Source: Lachnospiraceae bacterium
GTDB lineage: Bacteria; Bacillota; Clostridia; Lachnospirales; Lachnospiraceae
Assembly (NCBI GenBank): GCA_017546025.1
Contig: JAFYYS010000018.1
Span: 1-64,000, forward strand
DNA length: 64,000 nt
Direction of reading: 5' to 3'
Below, one piece after another: positions 17,514-24,282 of this stretch (position 1 is its first letter; each line of letters begins with the position of its first letter). The position numbers were made by a program, and so were the translations under genes. Below the pieces are notes generated by a model. The model did no database searches. It was not told where the DNA came from and saw only the letters and a list, made by a program, of their open reading frames with translations.

Positions 17514-18064
17514 CTCTCCCCTTTAACACATCCCCGACATCCCGCACACCCGGGCATGCCTTCATATTCCGGAAACTCCGGTCTGACAATCGTGCAGACC
17601 GCCTGTGCGGCCATGCCTTCCATTGTTCCGGTAAAGCCGAGTCCTTCCTCGGTCGTAGCCTTCACGTTGACGGCCTCCGGCTCGATGCCGAGGTCCTCCG
17701 CGATATTGGCCTTCATTGTGTCGATATACGGCATCAGCTTCGGCTTCTGCGCGATGACTGTCGCATCCACATTGCCGACGACGAAGCACTTCTCCGCGAT
17801 TAACTCACGGACCTTTCGAAGCAGCACCCTGCTGTCCGCGCCGAGATACGCATCGTCCGTATCCGGAAAATGCCTTCCGATGTCCCCGAGCCCCGCGGCC
17901 CCGAGAATCGCATCCATCACGGCATGCAATAAAACGTCCGCATCGGAATGCCCCAAAAGTCCTTTGTCAAACGGGATTTCATCGCCGCCGAGAATCAGCT
18001 TTCTGCCCTCCGTCAGGCGGTGCACGTCATACCCCGTTCCGATTCTAATTGAACCGTAATCCAT
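17510..18064 (-). CDS. ispF: 2-C-methyl-D-erythritol 2,4-cyclodiphosphate synthase, with Cys-rich tail
   Basis: An MEP-pathway enzyme that makes 2-C-methyl-D-erythritol 2,4-cyclodiphosphate on the way to isoprenoids. The core is complete: G-T-G-Y-D-V-H with the zinc Asp and His, [21 protein letters not shown], and [12 protein letters not shown]. The family is usually about 155-160 residues; this one has 184. The extra C-terminal 20 residues hold three cysteines as C-x2-C-x2-C followed by a basic end. It sits between chorismate mutase (8 bp upstream) and tex (4-bp overlap). Confidence 0.95.
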   Translation of the reverse strand: MDYGSIRIGTGYDVHRLTEGRKLILGGDEIPFDKGLLGHSDADVLLHAVMDAILGAAGLGDIGRHFPDTDDAYLGADSRVLLRKVRELIAEKCFVVGNVDATVIAQKPKLMPYIDTMKANIAEDLGIEPEAVNVKATTEEGLGFTGTMEGMAAQAVCTIVRPEFPEYEGMPGCAGCRGCVKGER

Positions 18065-18072
18065 GGTTCACC

Positions 18073-18342
18073 TCATTCAAAGAAACGCTGCATCTGCAGC
18101 TTCTTGCTTTCCGTAATGATTGTCTCGTAAATGACGGAAACGATATCCTCGTATTCCGTTCCCGCGAGCTGACGGACTCTGCGGCGCAAAAGGTCCTCGC
18201 GCATCTGATCGTAGATCGGCAGCCCCTGCTTTTTCTTGGCTTCCGCCATCTCGTTGGTCGTGAAAACCCGGCGTACCAAAAGATCGACAATCCGGCTGTC
18301 AAGCTTCTCGATTTCCAGCCTGCACTCTTCTATCGTTTTCAT
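18073..18342 (-). CDS. chorismate mutase, type II (AroQ class)
   Basis: An 89-residue all-helical protein of the AroQ fold that converts chorismate to prephenate for Phe and Tyr synthesis. It shows I-E-E-C-R-L-E-I-E-K-L-D-S-R-I-V-D-L-L near the start, then R-R-V-F-T-T-N-E-M-A-E-A-K-K and a conserved C-terminal helix. The start at 18342 is preferred because GGAGGAAGCT immediately precedes that ATG; a second ATG 15 bp upstream (18357) has only a weak site. The operon promoter at 18386-18414 and a small GAGGC-CGAA-GCCTC hairpin at 18361-18375 lie in the leader. Stand-alone domain, with no fused dehydratase or dehydrogenase. Confidence 0.85.
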   Translation of the reverse strand: MKTIEECRLEIEKLDSRIVDLLVRRVFTTNEMAEAKKKQGLPIYDQMREDLLRRRVRQLAGTEYEDIVSVIYETIITESKKLQMQRFFE

Positions 18343-18385
18343 AGCTTCCTCCGTCATTTCCGAGGCTTCGGCCTCAGTCTTTTTT

Positions 18386-18414
18386 ATTTTACAAAAGGAC
18401 TCTGTTCTTGTCAA
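18386..18414 (-). promoter_or_regulatory. promoter of the chorismate mutase-ispF-tex operon
   Basis: On the minus strand TTGACA (18409-18414), 17-bp spacer, TAAAAT (18386-18391). It is divergent from the barnase gene; a weaker plus-strand candidate (TTGCTT, 17 bp, TACATT, around 18419-18447) faces that gene. Confidence 0.75.
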
Positions 18415-18479
18415 TGTGTTGCTTTTTTCTTCGGAAAATGGTACATTATCCGTAGCAAAGAAAGGTGGGTTCGAAACGT

Positions 18480-19139
18480 ATGAAACCGGAAACGAAAAAA
18501 CTGCTTCGAACGATAGCGACCGTCCTGTTAATGGTCGCATTTATCTTCATTTATTGGAAATTCATGCGCGCTCCGGAACCGGACGGGCCGGGTCCCGATC
18601 CGACAGGCTCCGTGGAGACGCCGACACCGACTGCGGAAGTCCCGGATACGCCGACTCCGACAGAAGCGGCACAGCCTACCGACGAACCGACGCCGACCGT
18701 AAAGCCCGGTGACCCCACGCCGACGCCGACCGTGAAGCCGACGGCAACACCGAAGCCCACGGCAACACCGAAGCCGACCGAGGCTCCGGCAATCGACAGG
18801 AACGGTTCGTACTACTCAAAGGATGAGGTTGCCCTTTACATCCACACATACGGCAAGCTTCCGAACAATTACATTACCAAAGACGAAGCGGAAAAGCTCG
18901 GCTGGACCGGCGGATCCGTTGAAAAGTATAAAAAAGGCGCCGCCTTCGGCGGAACCTATTTCGGCAACTATGAAAAGAAGCTTCCCACGAAACAGGGACG
19001 CAAGTATTACGAATGCGACATCGACACCAAGGGTAAGAATTCCCGCGGCGCGAAGCGCATCATCTATTCCAACGACGGCCTGATTTACTACACCGACGAC
19101 CACTACGAAACGTTTACGCTTTTGTACGGGGAGGAATGA
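18480..19139 (+). CDS. membrane-tethered barnase-like guanyl-specific ribonuclease
   Basis: A 219-residue protein: one N-terminal membrane segment (about 9-27), a PT-rich linker (about 35-95), then a full barnase-type RNase domain (about 105-219). Similarity to Bacillus amyloliquefaciens barnase is plain: K-L-P-N-N-Y-I-T-K-D-E-A-E-K-L-G-W and D-D-H-Y-E-T-F-T. The catalytic set is intact: Glu178 (barnase Glu73), Arg189 and Arg193 (Arg83, Arg87) and His208 (His102). It cleaves RNA after G. The start is ATG 18480, spaced 10 nt after GGTGGG; GTG 18465 is less likely. The barstar gene follows directly. The tether, in place of free secretion, is unlike classical barnase; alternatively the segment is a cleavable signal. 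Confidence 0.92.
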   Translation: MKPETKKLLRTIATVLLMVAFIFIYWKFMRAPEPDGPGPDPTGSVETPTPTAEVPDTPTPTEAAQPTDEPTPTVKPGDPTPTPTVKPTATPKPTATPKPTEAPAIDRNGSYYSKDEVALYIHTYGKLPNNYITKDEAEKLGWTGGSVEKYKKGAAFGGTYFGNYEKKLPTKQGRKYYECDIDTKGKNSRGAKRIIYSNDGLIYYTDDHYETFTLLYGEE

Positions 19140-19144
19140 CAGAC

Positions 19145-19420
19145 ATGAAAACCATCGTCATCGACGGCGCTTATATGACGGAGCGCGGCACAAGTTATGC
19201 ATACCTTGCGAAGCGGCTGGATTTTCCTTCGTATTTCGGCAAGAATCTCGATGCGCTTTACGACCTTTTAACGGAACCGTGTGAACCGCGCACGCTTGTG
19301 ATTTACAACAAAAAGAAGCTGCTCTTAAATCTCGGTCCTTACGGCCAGCGCATTCTCGACACGATTCAGGATGCGGTCCGTGTAAACGGAAACCTCTTCT
19401 ACACCGAGGACAGCATCTAA
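19145..19420 (+). CDS. barstar-family RNase inhibitor
   Basis: A 91-residue cytoplasmic protein with the barstar signature Y-F-G-K-N-L-D-A-L-Y-D at 30-40. Asp36 and Asp40 match barstar Asp35 and Asp39, which plug the barnase active site. It protects the cell from RNase that folds before export. ATG 19145 is chosen: GGGGAGG (19128-19134) lies about 10 nt upstream, while the in-frame ATG 19136, which overlaps the barnase stop, touches that site. Six bp separate the genes, so they are co-transcribed and a terminator follows. Confidence 0.93.
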   Translation: MKTIVIDGAYMTERGTSYAYLAKRLDFPSYFGKNLDALYDLLTEPCEPRTLVIYNKKKLLLNLGPYGQRILDTIQDAVRVNGNLFYTEDSI

Positions 19421-19425
19421 AACGA

Positions 19426-19459
19426 AAAGCCTCTTCTGCCGACCGGCAAAAGAGGCTTT
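19426..19459 (+). terminator. intrinsic terminator after barstar
   Basis: A 10-bp stem (19426-19435 with 19450-19459) with an inner GCC/GGC extension, followed by TATTTTG. It ends the barnase-barstar transcript; the minus-strand side also has A/T flanks and may end the tRNA-Met transcript. Confidence 0.85.
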
Positions 19460-19467
19460 ATTTTGTA

Positions 19468-19541
19468 TAGCGAAGGGGGGATTCGAACCCTCGACACTAC
19501 GGGTATGAACCGTATGCTCTAGCCAACTGAGCTACTTCGCC
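19468..19541 (-). tRNA. elongator tRNA-Met (anticodon CAT)
   Basis: A 74-nt cloverleaf on the minus strand: acceptor GGCGAAG/CTTCGCT (G1-U72 pair as in B. subtilis elongator tRNA-Met), D-arm GCTC/GAGC, and anticodon arm TACGG-TTCATAC-CCGTA. The T-arm is GAGGG-TTCGAAT-CCCCC, with one A-C mismatch. It lacks the C1-A72 mismatch and the three G-C anticodon-stem pairs of initiator tRNA. CCA is not encoded. Confidence 0.93.
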
Positions 19542-19568
19542 ACAGGCACGGATAAACCGTACTTTTGC

Positions 19569-19597
19569 ATTATATGCAGAATCTACACCTTTGTCAA
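19569..19597 (-). promoter_or_regulatory. promoter of tRNA-Met
   Basis: Perfect consensus on the minus strand: TTGACA (19592-19597), 17-bp spacer, TATAAT (19569-19574). Confidence 0.85.
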
Positions 19598-19623
19598 GAA
19601 GAAAATACGCAAATGCGCACAGT

Positions 19624-20034
19624 TTACAGTTCAAACGAAAGCGGGAGCAGTTCCTTTAAGAGATACTCCTGATAAGCGCCGCTTTCGGTTCCGAGAAGAA
19701 CGGTAAACTTCTCCGGATTTCCGAACTCCGCCATCACCTGGCGGCAGCTTCCGCACGGCGGGCAGATGCTCTCCGCCTTCTCCTCCTTCGGCGCCCCGAC
19801 AATTGCAATCGCCGTGAAATCGCGGAATCCCGCGGATACGGCAGCAAAAATCGCCGAACGCTCCGCGCAGTTCGTCAGCCCGTAAGAAGCATTCTCGATG
19901 TTGCAGCCCCGAAAAATTGTTCCGTCCTTACAAAGAAGCGCCGCGCCGACGGCAAAGCCGGAATACGGGCAGTAGCTGTTCTTTCTCGCCTCAAGCGCCT
20001 CTTTGATCAGTTTCTTCTTCGTCTTCTCATTCAT
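19624..20034 (-). CDS. cdd: cytidine deaminase
   Basis: A 136-residue zinc hydrolase that converts cytidine and deoxycytidine to (deoxy)uridine in pyrimidine salvage. The active site is clear: N-C-A-E-R with zinc Cys and catalytic Glu, and P-P-C-G-S-C-R-Q with the other two zinc cysteines; F-A-V-G-A-A-L near residue 20 binds the nucleoside. The start is ATG 20034, overlapping the preceding stop as ATGA. It is the last gene of the run that starts at sufC. Confidence 0.95.
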   Translation of the reverse strand: MNEKTKKKLIKEALEARKNSYCPYSGFAVGAALLCKDGTIFRGCNIENASYGLTNCAERSAIFAAVSAGFRDFTAIAIVGAPKEEKAESICPPCGSCRQVMAEFGNPEKFTVLLGTESGAYQEYLLKELLPLSFEL

Positions 20035-20885
20035 CGTTCCGTACCGACCTCCCATTTGGTCCCGTCCGTGAAAAATGTGACCGTTCCCCGTTCATCGGTC
20101 CTGTATACCTCTACAGAGAAAGCCCGAAGCACGTTAAGCGCATCCGCTTCCGCCGGTTCCTCGCTTGAGCAGGTGATGACCGCGTACTGCGGCGCAACCT
20201 CCTTGATGAACTTCTTCGTCGTCGCGTCGTTCTTTCCGTGATGTCCGATCTTGATGACCTCGGCCTTCAGCGTATAACCGTTGTCACGCATCTCCTTCTC
20301 GGTCCTTGTCAGTGCATCGCCCATCAAGAGAGCCGTCCGACCCTTGTACTCTAAGCGGAATACAATCGACGAATCATTGTCGTCGCCCTTTTCAAGAGCC
20401 TTCTTGCCGGGCGCAAGAACCGTCAGCTTCGCGCCGCCGAGCTTATACTCTGTAAGAAGCGTTGCATACTCCCAGGGGGTATTCGTGTCATTTACCGCTT
20501 TCGTCATCGAAACATATTCGGGAGAATTCTCCTTCTTCGGGGAAAGAATCATCTTCCCGACCGGAAAATTCTTCAGTATCTCCGCCATGCCGCCGACATG
20601 GTCTTTGTCGCCGTGCGTGACAACCGCGTAATTGAGTTTGGTCACGTTATGGTTTTTCAGGTATTCGGTAATGACGCTTCCGTGCTCCGTCAGTCCGGCG
20701 TCGATCAACATCGTCTCCCCGTCGCAGATCAGAAGGATTCCGTCCGCTTTTCCAAGGGAAATCACGTGGATTTCAAGTACTTCCTTAACGGGAACGGGGG
20801 GCTCCTCCGTCGGCGTCGGCTTCTTATCTTCACAGCCCGAAAGAAGCACAAGCGCGATAAGCATCAACAGTATCAGTCTTTTCAT
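20031..20885 (-). CDS. metallo-beta-lactamase-fold lipoprotein (ComEC/Rec2 C-terminal-like)
   Basis: A 284-residue lipoprotein with lipobox L-L-S-G-C (Cys18), a short PT linker and an MBL-fold hydrolase domain like the extracellular domain of ComEC. Motifs: T-H-G-D-K-D-H-V-G-G (T-H-x-D-x-D-H), L-I-D-A-G upstream, M-G-D-A-L and G-H-H-G-K-N near the C-terminus. ComEC-type domains are proposed to degrade one strand of incoming DNA, but stand-alone lipoproteins of this kind are widespread in Clostridia and their substrate is not established. The ATG follows GGGAG by 5 nt. Confidence 0.85.
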   Translation of the reverse strand: MKRLILLMLIALVLLSGCEDKKPTPTEEPPVPVKEVLEIHVISLGKADGILLICDGETMLIDAGLTEHGSVITEYLKNHNVTKLNYAVVTHGDKDHVGGMAEILKNFPVGKMILSPKKENSPEYVSMTKAVNDTNTPWEYATLLTEYKLGGAKLTVLAPGKKALEKGDDNDSSIVFRLEYKGRTALLMGDALTRTEKEMRDNGYTLKAEVIKIGHHGKNDATTKKFIKEVAPQYAVITCSSEEPAEADALNVLRAFSVEVYRTDERGTVTFFTDGTKWEVGTER

Positions 20886-20910
20886 GAAATCTCCCTGTCA
20901 CACATGTGGC

Positions 20911-21831
20911 TTACTTTAAGAAACCGCTTACAATCTGCTGCTCGGCTTCCTCTTCGGTCAGTCCGAGCGTCATCAGTTTGATGATCTGCTCGCCGGCAAT
21001 CTTGCCGATGGCTGCCTCGTGAATGAGCGAAGCATCGAGATGGTTTGCGGAAAGCGCAGGCGTTGCAAGTACTTTGCCGTTGTCCATCAGAATCGCGTCG
21101 CATTCGGTGTGCCCCGTGCAGCGGTTGTTTCCGTTGATGACCGAAATGAATTCCTGTCTGGACTCACCCTTCGCTACCGATCTCGATACAACATCGGCGC
21201 CGCAGCCCTCGCCGTTTAAGTCTACGGTGAAATCGGTCTTTGCGTACTGCGTTCCGTGCGTCATGATCTTCTCGCGGATGACCAGGTTGGCATCTGCCGC
21301 AAGATCGGCCTTCGTAACGCGGACCGTCGAGTCGACACCCTTAATCTGTACGGTATCCATCTCCAAACGGCCGCCCTCTTCGATATGCACGATGGTCTGC
21401 GGGTTCAGCACGCGCGAGCCGCGGCCGTCGCCCTCACCGTAATGCTTCTCCACATACTTCACGCGGGAATTCTTTCCGACGAAAAATGTGTGGATGCCGT
21501 CGTGCTGGGAATCCAGATCTCCGGAATTGTGAATGCCGCAGCCCGCGATGATTGTCACATCGCAGTCCTCACCGATATAAAAATCGTTATAAACGACTTC
21601 CTTCAAGCCGGTCTGGCTTAACACAACCGGAATATGCACGCTTTCGTTCTTCGTTCCGGGCTTAATGATGATATCAATGCCCGGCTTATCCGTTTTCGTA
21701 ACAATATCGATATGCTCCGTCGTATTGCGGCCGGCGCCCTCTCCGTTTACGCGGAAGTTGTAGGCACCTGCGGGAACCCCGTGGAGATCCGCAATCTGCA
21801 TGAGCAGTTCTTTCTGTATTGCATCCATCAT
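20911..21831 (-). CDS. sufB: SufB/SufD family Fe-S cluster assembly protein
   Basis: A 306-residue member of the SufBD beta-helix family, shorter than SufB (about 465) and SufD (about 430). The C-terminal region with C-T-G-H-T-E-C-D, A-N-H-L-D-A-S-L-I-H-E-A-A-I-G-K-I and the tail E-E-A-E-Q-Q-I-V-S-G-F fits SufB/D well. The gene follows sufC by 12 bp and there is no second sufB/D, sufS or sufU. This matches the minimal two-gene SUF form (called SMS in recent literature) thought to work without a dedicated desulfurase in the operon. Scaffold activity is inferred from family. Confidence 0.85.
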   Translation of the reverse strand: MMDAIQKELLMQIADLHGVPAGAYNFRVNGEGAGRNTTEHIDIVTKTDKPGIDIIIKPGTKNESVHIPVVLSQTGLKEVVYNDFYIGEDCDVTIIAGCGIHNSGDLDSQHDGIHTFFVGKNSRVKYVEKHYGEGDGRGSRVLNPQTIVHIEEGGRLEMDTVQIKGVDSTVRVTKADLAADANLVIREKIMTHGTQYAKTDFTVDLNGEGCGADVVSRSVAKGESRQEFISVINGNNRCTGHTECDAILMDNGKVLATPALSANHLDASLIHEAAIGKIAGEQIIKLMTLGLTEEEAEQQIVSGFLK

Positions 21832-21843
21832 TCATCCATCCTT

Positions 21844-22566
21844 CTATTCTTTGTGGTACTGACATTCCATGGAACGGTCGAGAAGCTTCGGCAGCATCTT
21901 CGCGCTGGCGTCCTCGCTTAAAATGCTTCCGTCCGCAATGACAACAATCCGGTCGGCAATGTTCAGGATTCTTTCCTGATGGGAAATGATGATGATTGTC
22001 CCTTTCTGCTCCTTGTGAATCCGCTCAAAGATCCGGATCAGATTGCCGAAGCTCCAAAGGTCGATGCCGGCCTCGGGCTCGTCAAAGATGGAAAGCTCCG
22101 TTCCTCTTGCAAGCAGCGTCGCAATCTCGATTCGCTTGATTTCACCGCCCGAAAGGCTTGCATTTACCTCACGGTTGATGTAATCTCTCGCGCACAGTCC
22201 GACTGCCGACAGGTATTCGCATGCCGTCGAGGTGGAAATCTTCTCGCCTGCCGCAAGGCGGATCAGGTCCATGACGGTAATGCCCTTAAAACGGACCGGC
22301 TGCTGGAAGGCAAAGCCGATGCCGGCCTTTGCGCGCTCCGTGATGCCCATGTCCGTGATATCCTGACCGTTATAGAGAATCCGGCCCTCGGTAGGCTTCT
22401 CAATGCCCGCAATCAGTCTTGCAAGAGTGGACTTTCCGCCGCCGTTCGGTCCCGTCAACACGACAAAACGGTTGTCGGGAATCGTCATGCTGATGTTCTT
22501 TATAATCTCTTTCGTTCCGGCAGACTCGTCGTCCACACGGAAGCTGACGTTTTGTAATTCTAACAT
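21844..22566 (-). CDS. sufC: SufC-type Fe-S assembly ATPase
   Basis: A 240-residue ABC ATPase. Walker A G-P-N-G-G-G-K-S (about 39), signature L-S-G-G-E-I-K-R (about 139) and Walker B L-S-I-F-D-E-P-E-A-G-I-D. The G-G-G-K-S form and I-D-L-W after Walker B fit SufC better than transport ATPases. It drives conformational change of the SufB/D partner during cluster assembly in the cytosol. It is first in the run sufC-sufB-MBL-cdd and has its own extended -10 promoter. Confidence 0.9.
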   Translation of the reverse strand: MLELQNVSFRVDDESAGTKEIIKNISMTIPDNRFVVLTGPNGGGKSTLARLIAGIEKPTEGRILYNGQDITDMGITERAKAGIGFAFQQPVRFKGITVMDLIRLAAGEKISTSTACEYLSAVGLCARDYINREVNASLSGGEIKRIEIATLLARGTELSIFDEPEAGIDLWSFGNLIRIFERIHKEQKGTIIIISHQERILNIADRIVVIADGSILSEDASAKMLPKLLDRSMECQYHKE

Positions 22567-22607
22567 GTATGACTCCTATCCGGTTAATCCGATGATATTA
22601 CGGCGTC

Positions 22608-22616
22608 ATTATAGCA
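22608..22616 (-). promoter_or_regulatory. extended -10 promoter of sufC
   Basis: TATAAT (22608-22613) preceded by TGC on the minus strand, an extended -10 element about 40 bp before the start. No good -35 is visible. Confidence 0.5.
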
Positions 22617-22673
22617 TATCGGCCTCAGAATATCCATAGCCATTCTGTGGCATTTGCCGCGAAAGGGGCTGAT

Positions 22674-22702
22674 TTGACAAGCCGCAGCGAAACATATATA
22701 AT
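22674..22702 (+). promoter_or_regulatory. promoter of the CorB/HlyC-type gene
   Basis: Perfect TTGACA (22674-22679), 17-bp spacer, TATAAT (22697-22702). The predicted start near 22709 leaves a very short leader with AAGGAG at 22720-22725. Confidence 0.85.
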
Positions 22703-22729
22703 ACAGTTTATTACTTTACAAGGAGTGTG

Positions 22730-24014
22730 ATGGTTTATTTTAGACCCTGACGCGCAATGGATTATCCCGGTAATCCTGATTTTGCTTCTTCTTTCCGCGT
22801 TCTTCTCCTCTGCGGAAACGGCTCTGACCTCCGTCAACAGAATGCGCATGCGTTCCCTGGCGGATTCCGGAAAGAAGGCCGCAAAGCTTGTTCTCCGTCT
22901 TGAGGCGCAGAACACCAAAATGCTTTCTGCCATTCTGATCGGCAACAATGTCGTAAATCTTTCTGCTTCCGCGCTGACCGCGAAATTCGCGGACATTCAG
23001 TTCGGGGACAGGTTTCTTTCGGTTGCGACCGGCATCCTGACTTTCATTGTAATCATCTTCGGCGAGATTATCCCGAAAACCGTTGCTTCGTACCATGCTG
23101 ACGGCATGGCTATGTTTTATGCGCCTTTGGTTTACGGCTTCATGACTGTGGTGACACCAATCATCTGGCTGGTCAACGGAATCTCCCGTTTCTTTATGTT
23201 TTTAATGCGGATCAAGCCCCGCAAAGCCGCCGTCATCACCGAGGACGAGCTGCTCACGGCTGTCGATGTCAGCCATGAGGAAGGCGTCATCGAAAGCGAC
23301 GAGCGGGAAATGATCGCGAACGTGGTGGACTTCGGCGATTCCCTCGCCAAGGACGTCATGGTTCCCCGTATCGACGTGGATTTCATCAATGTAAAGGCCG
23401 GCTACGACGAAGTGGCCGAGGCCTTCCGCGCCAACAACTACTCCCGCCTGCCCGTCTACCGCGGCACAAGGGACAACGTCGTCGGCATCCTGTTTCTGAA
23501 GGATTTCTTCCGCTTTGACGGCGACAAAAAGGCCTTCTCCGTGGCCGATGCCATGAGAAAGCCCTTCTTCACATTTGCCTTTAAGAAAACGTCCGACCTT
23601 CTGGCCGAATTAAGACGGGAATCCGTTACGATTGCCGTTGTTCTCGATGAGTACGGCGCGACGGCCGGCATCATCACCCTAGAGGACCTTCTCGAAGAAA
23701 TCGTCGGCGAGATCCGTGACGAATACGATGCGGACGAGGAAGACGAAATCCGTAAGATTTCCGATACCGAGTACCTCGTGCACGGCAACGCCCGTCTCGA
23801 TGACATCAACGAAGAACTCGGGCTCTCCTTGCAGTCCGATGACTACGATTCGATTGCAGGCCACCTGATTCATCTTCTCGAGCACCTGCCGAAAACCGGC
23901 GAGCGGATCACCGAGGACAACATTACCTACATTGCCGAAACGGTTGCGAAAAACCGTGTCGTCAGGGTACGCATTCTGCTTCCCGAAAAAGCCGAAGCAG
24001 AGTCCGACAGCTAA
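22730..24014 (+). CDS. CorB/HlyC (CNNM + CBS) membrane protein; frame broken at codon 6-7
   Basis: A DUF21/CNNM-type membrane protein of about 427 residues: N-terminal transmembrane domain (S-A-F-F-S-S-A-E-T-A-L), two CBS domains (about 205-330) and a CorC_HlyC C-terminal domain. The family includes Mg2+ and Co2+ exporters. The strong promoter and AAGGAG site point to ATG 22730, but that frame reads six codons and stops at CCC-TGA (22745-22750). The correct frame runs open from 22731 and already encodes the expected D-P-D-A-Q-W-I-I-P-V-I-L before the first standard start, TTG 22782. Removing one base from the TTTT run at 22737-22740 joins them. This may be a sequence error, a real mutation, a +1 shift at CCC-UGA-C, or an ATT start at 22737. 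Confidence 0.8.
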
Positions 24015-24181
24015 GCTCTGACGTTGGCTGCGATTGCCAGCACGGCACCTGCGCCGGCGATTAAAAGCGCAATCCCGGTTCCGAAGAATAACAGCAAAAG
24101 CCATACGGAAAATGCCATGATGCCGACTGCATCCTCCGCGGTTTCACGATTGGTTCTGATCCATCTTAATACCTGTTTCAT
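24011..24181 (-). CDS. 56-residue membrane peptide of unknown function
   Basis: A small ORF on the minus strand: a basic N-terminus (M-K-Q-V-L-R-W-I-R), then two hydrophobic stretches (about 21-35 and 36-54) and a short tail. GGGAGG lies 6 nt before the ATG, which is convincing. The last codons overlap the stop of the convergent CBS gene. Not recognised; it resembles the many unannotated small membrane proteins of Clostridia. Confidence 0.6.
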   Translation of the reverse strand: MKQVLRWIRTNRETAEDAVGIMAFSVWLLLLFFGTGIALLIAGAGAVLAIAANVRA

Positions 24182-24221
24182 ATCCTGCCTCCCGTTTGGT
24201 TTCTTGAGGCAAAAATAAACT

Positions 24222-24251
24222 ATGAGCTGTCCTATAAAAAGGACAGCTCAT
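24222..24251. terminator. intrinsic terminator after the DUF2298 gene
   Basis: An 11-bp perfect stem (24222-24232 with 24241-24251) and 8-nt loop. On the minus strand it is followed by a T-rich tail (complement of 24211-24221), ending the long recG-membrane protein run. Confidence 0.8.
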
Positions 24252-24282
24252 TTTGTTTCTGCTTGTTTTGTAAAGTGTCCGG

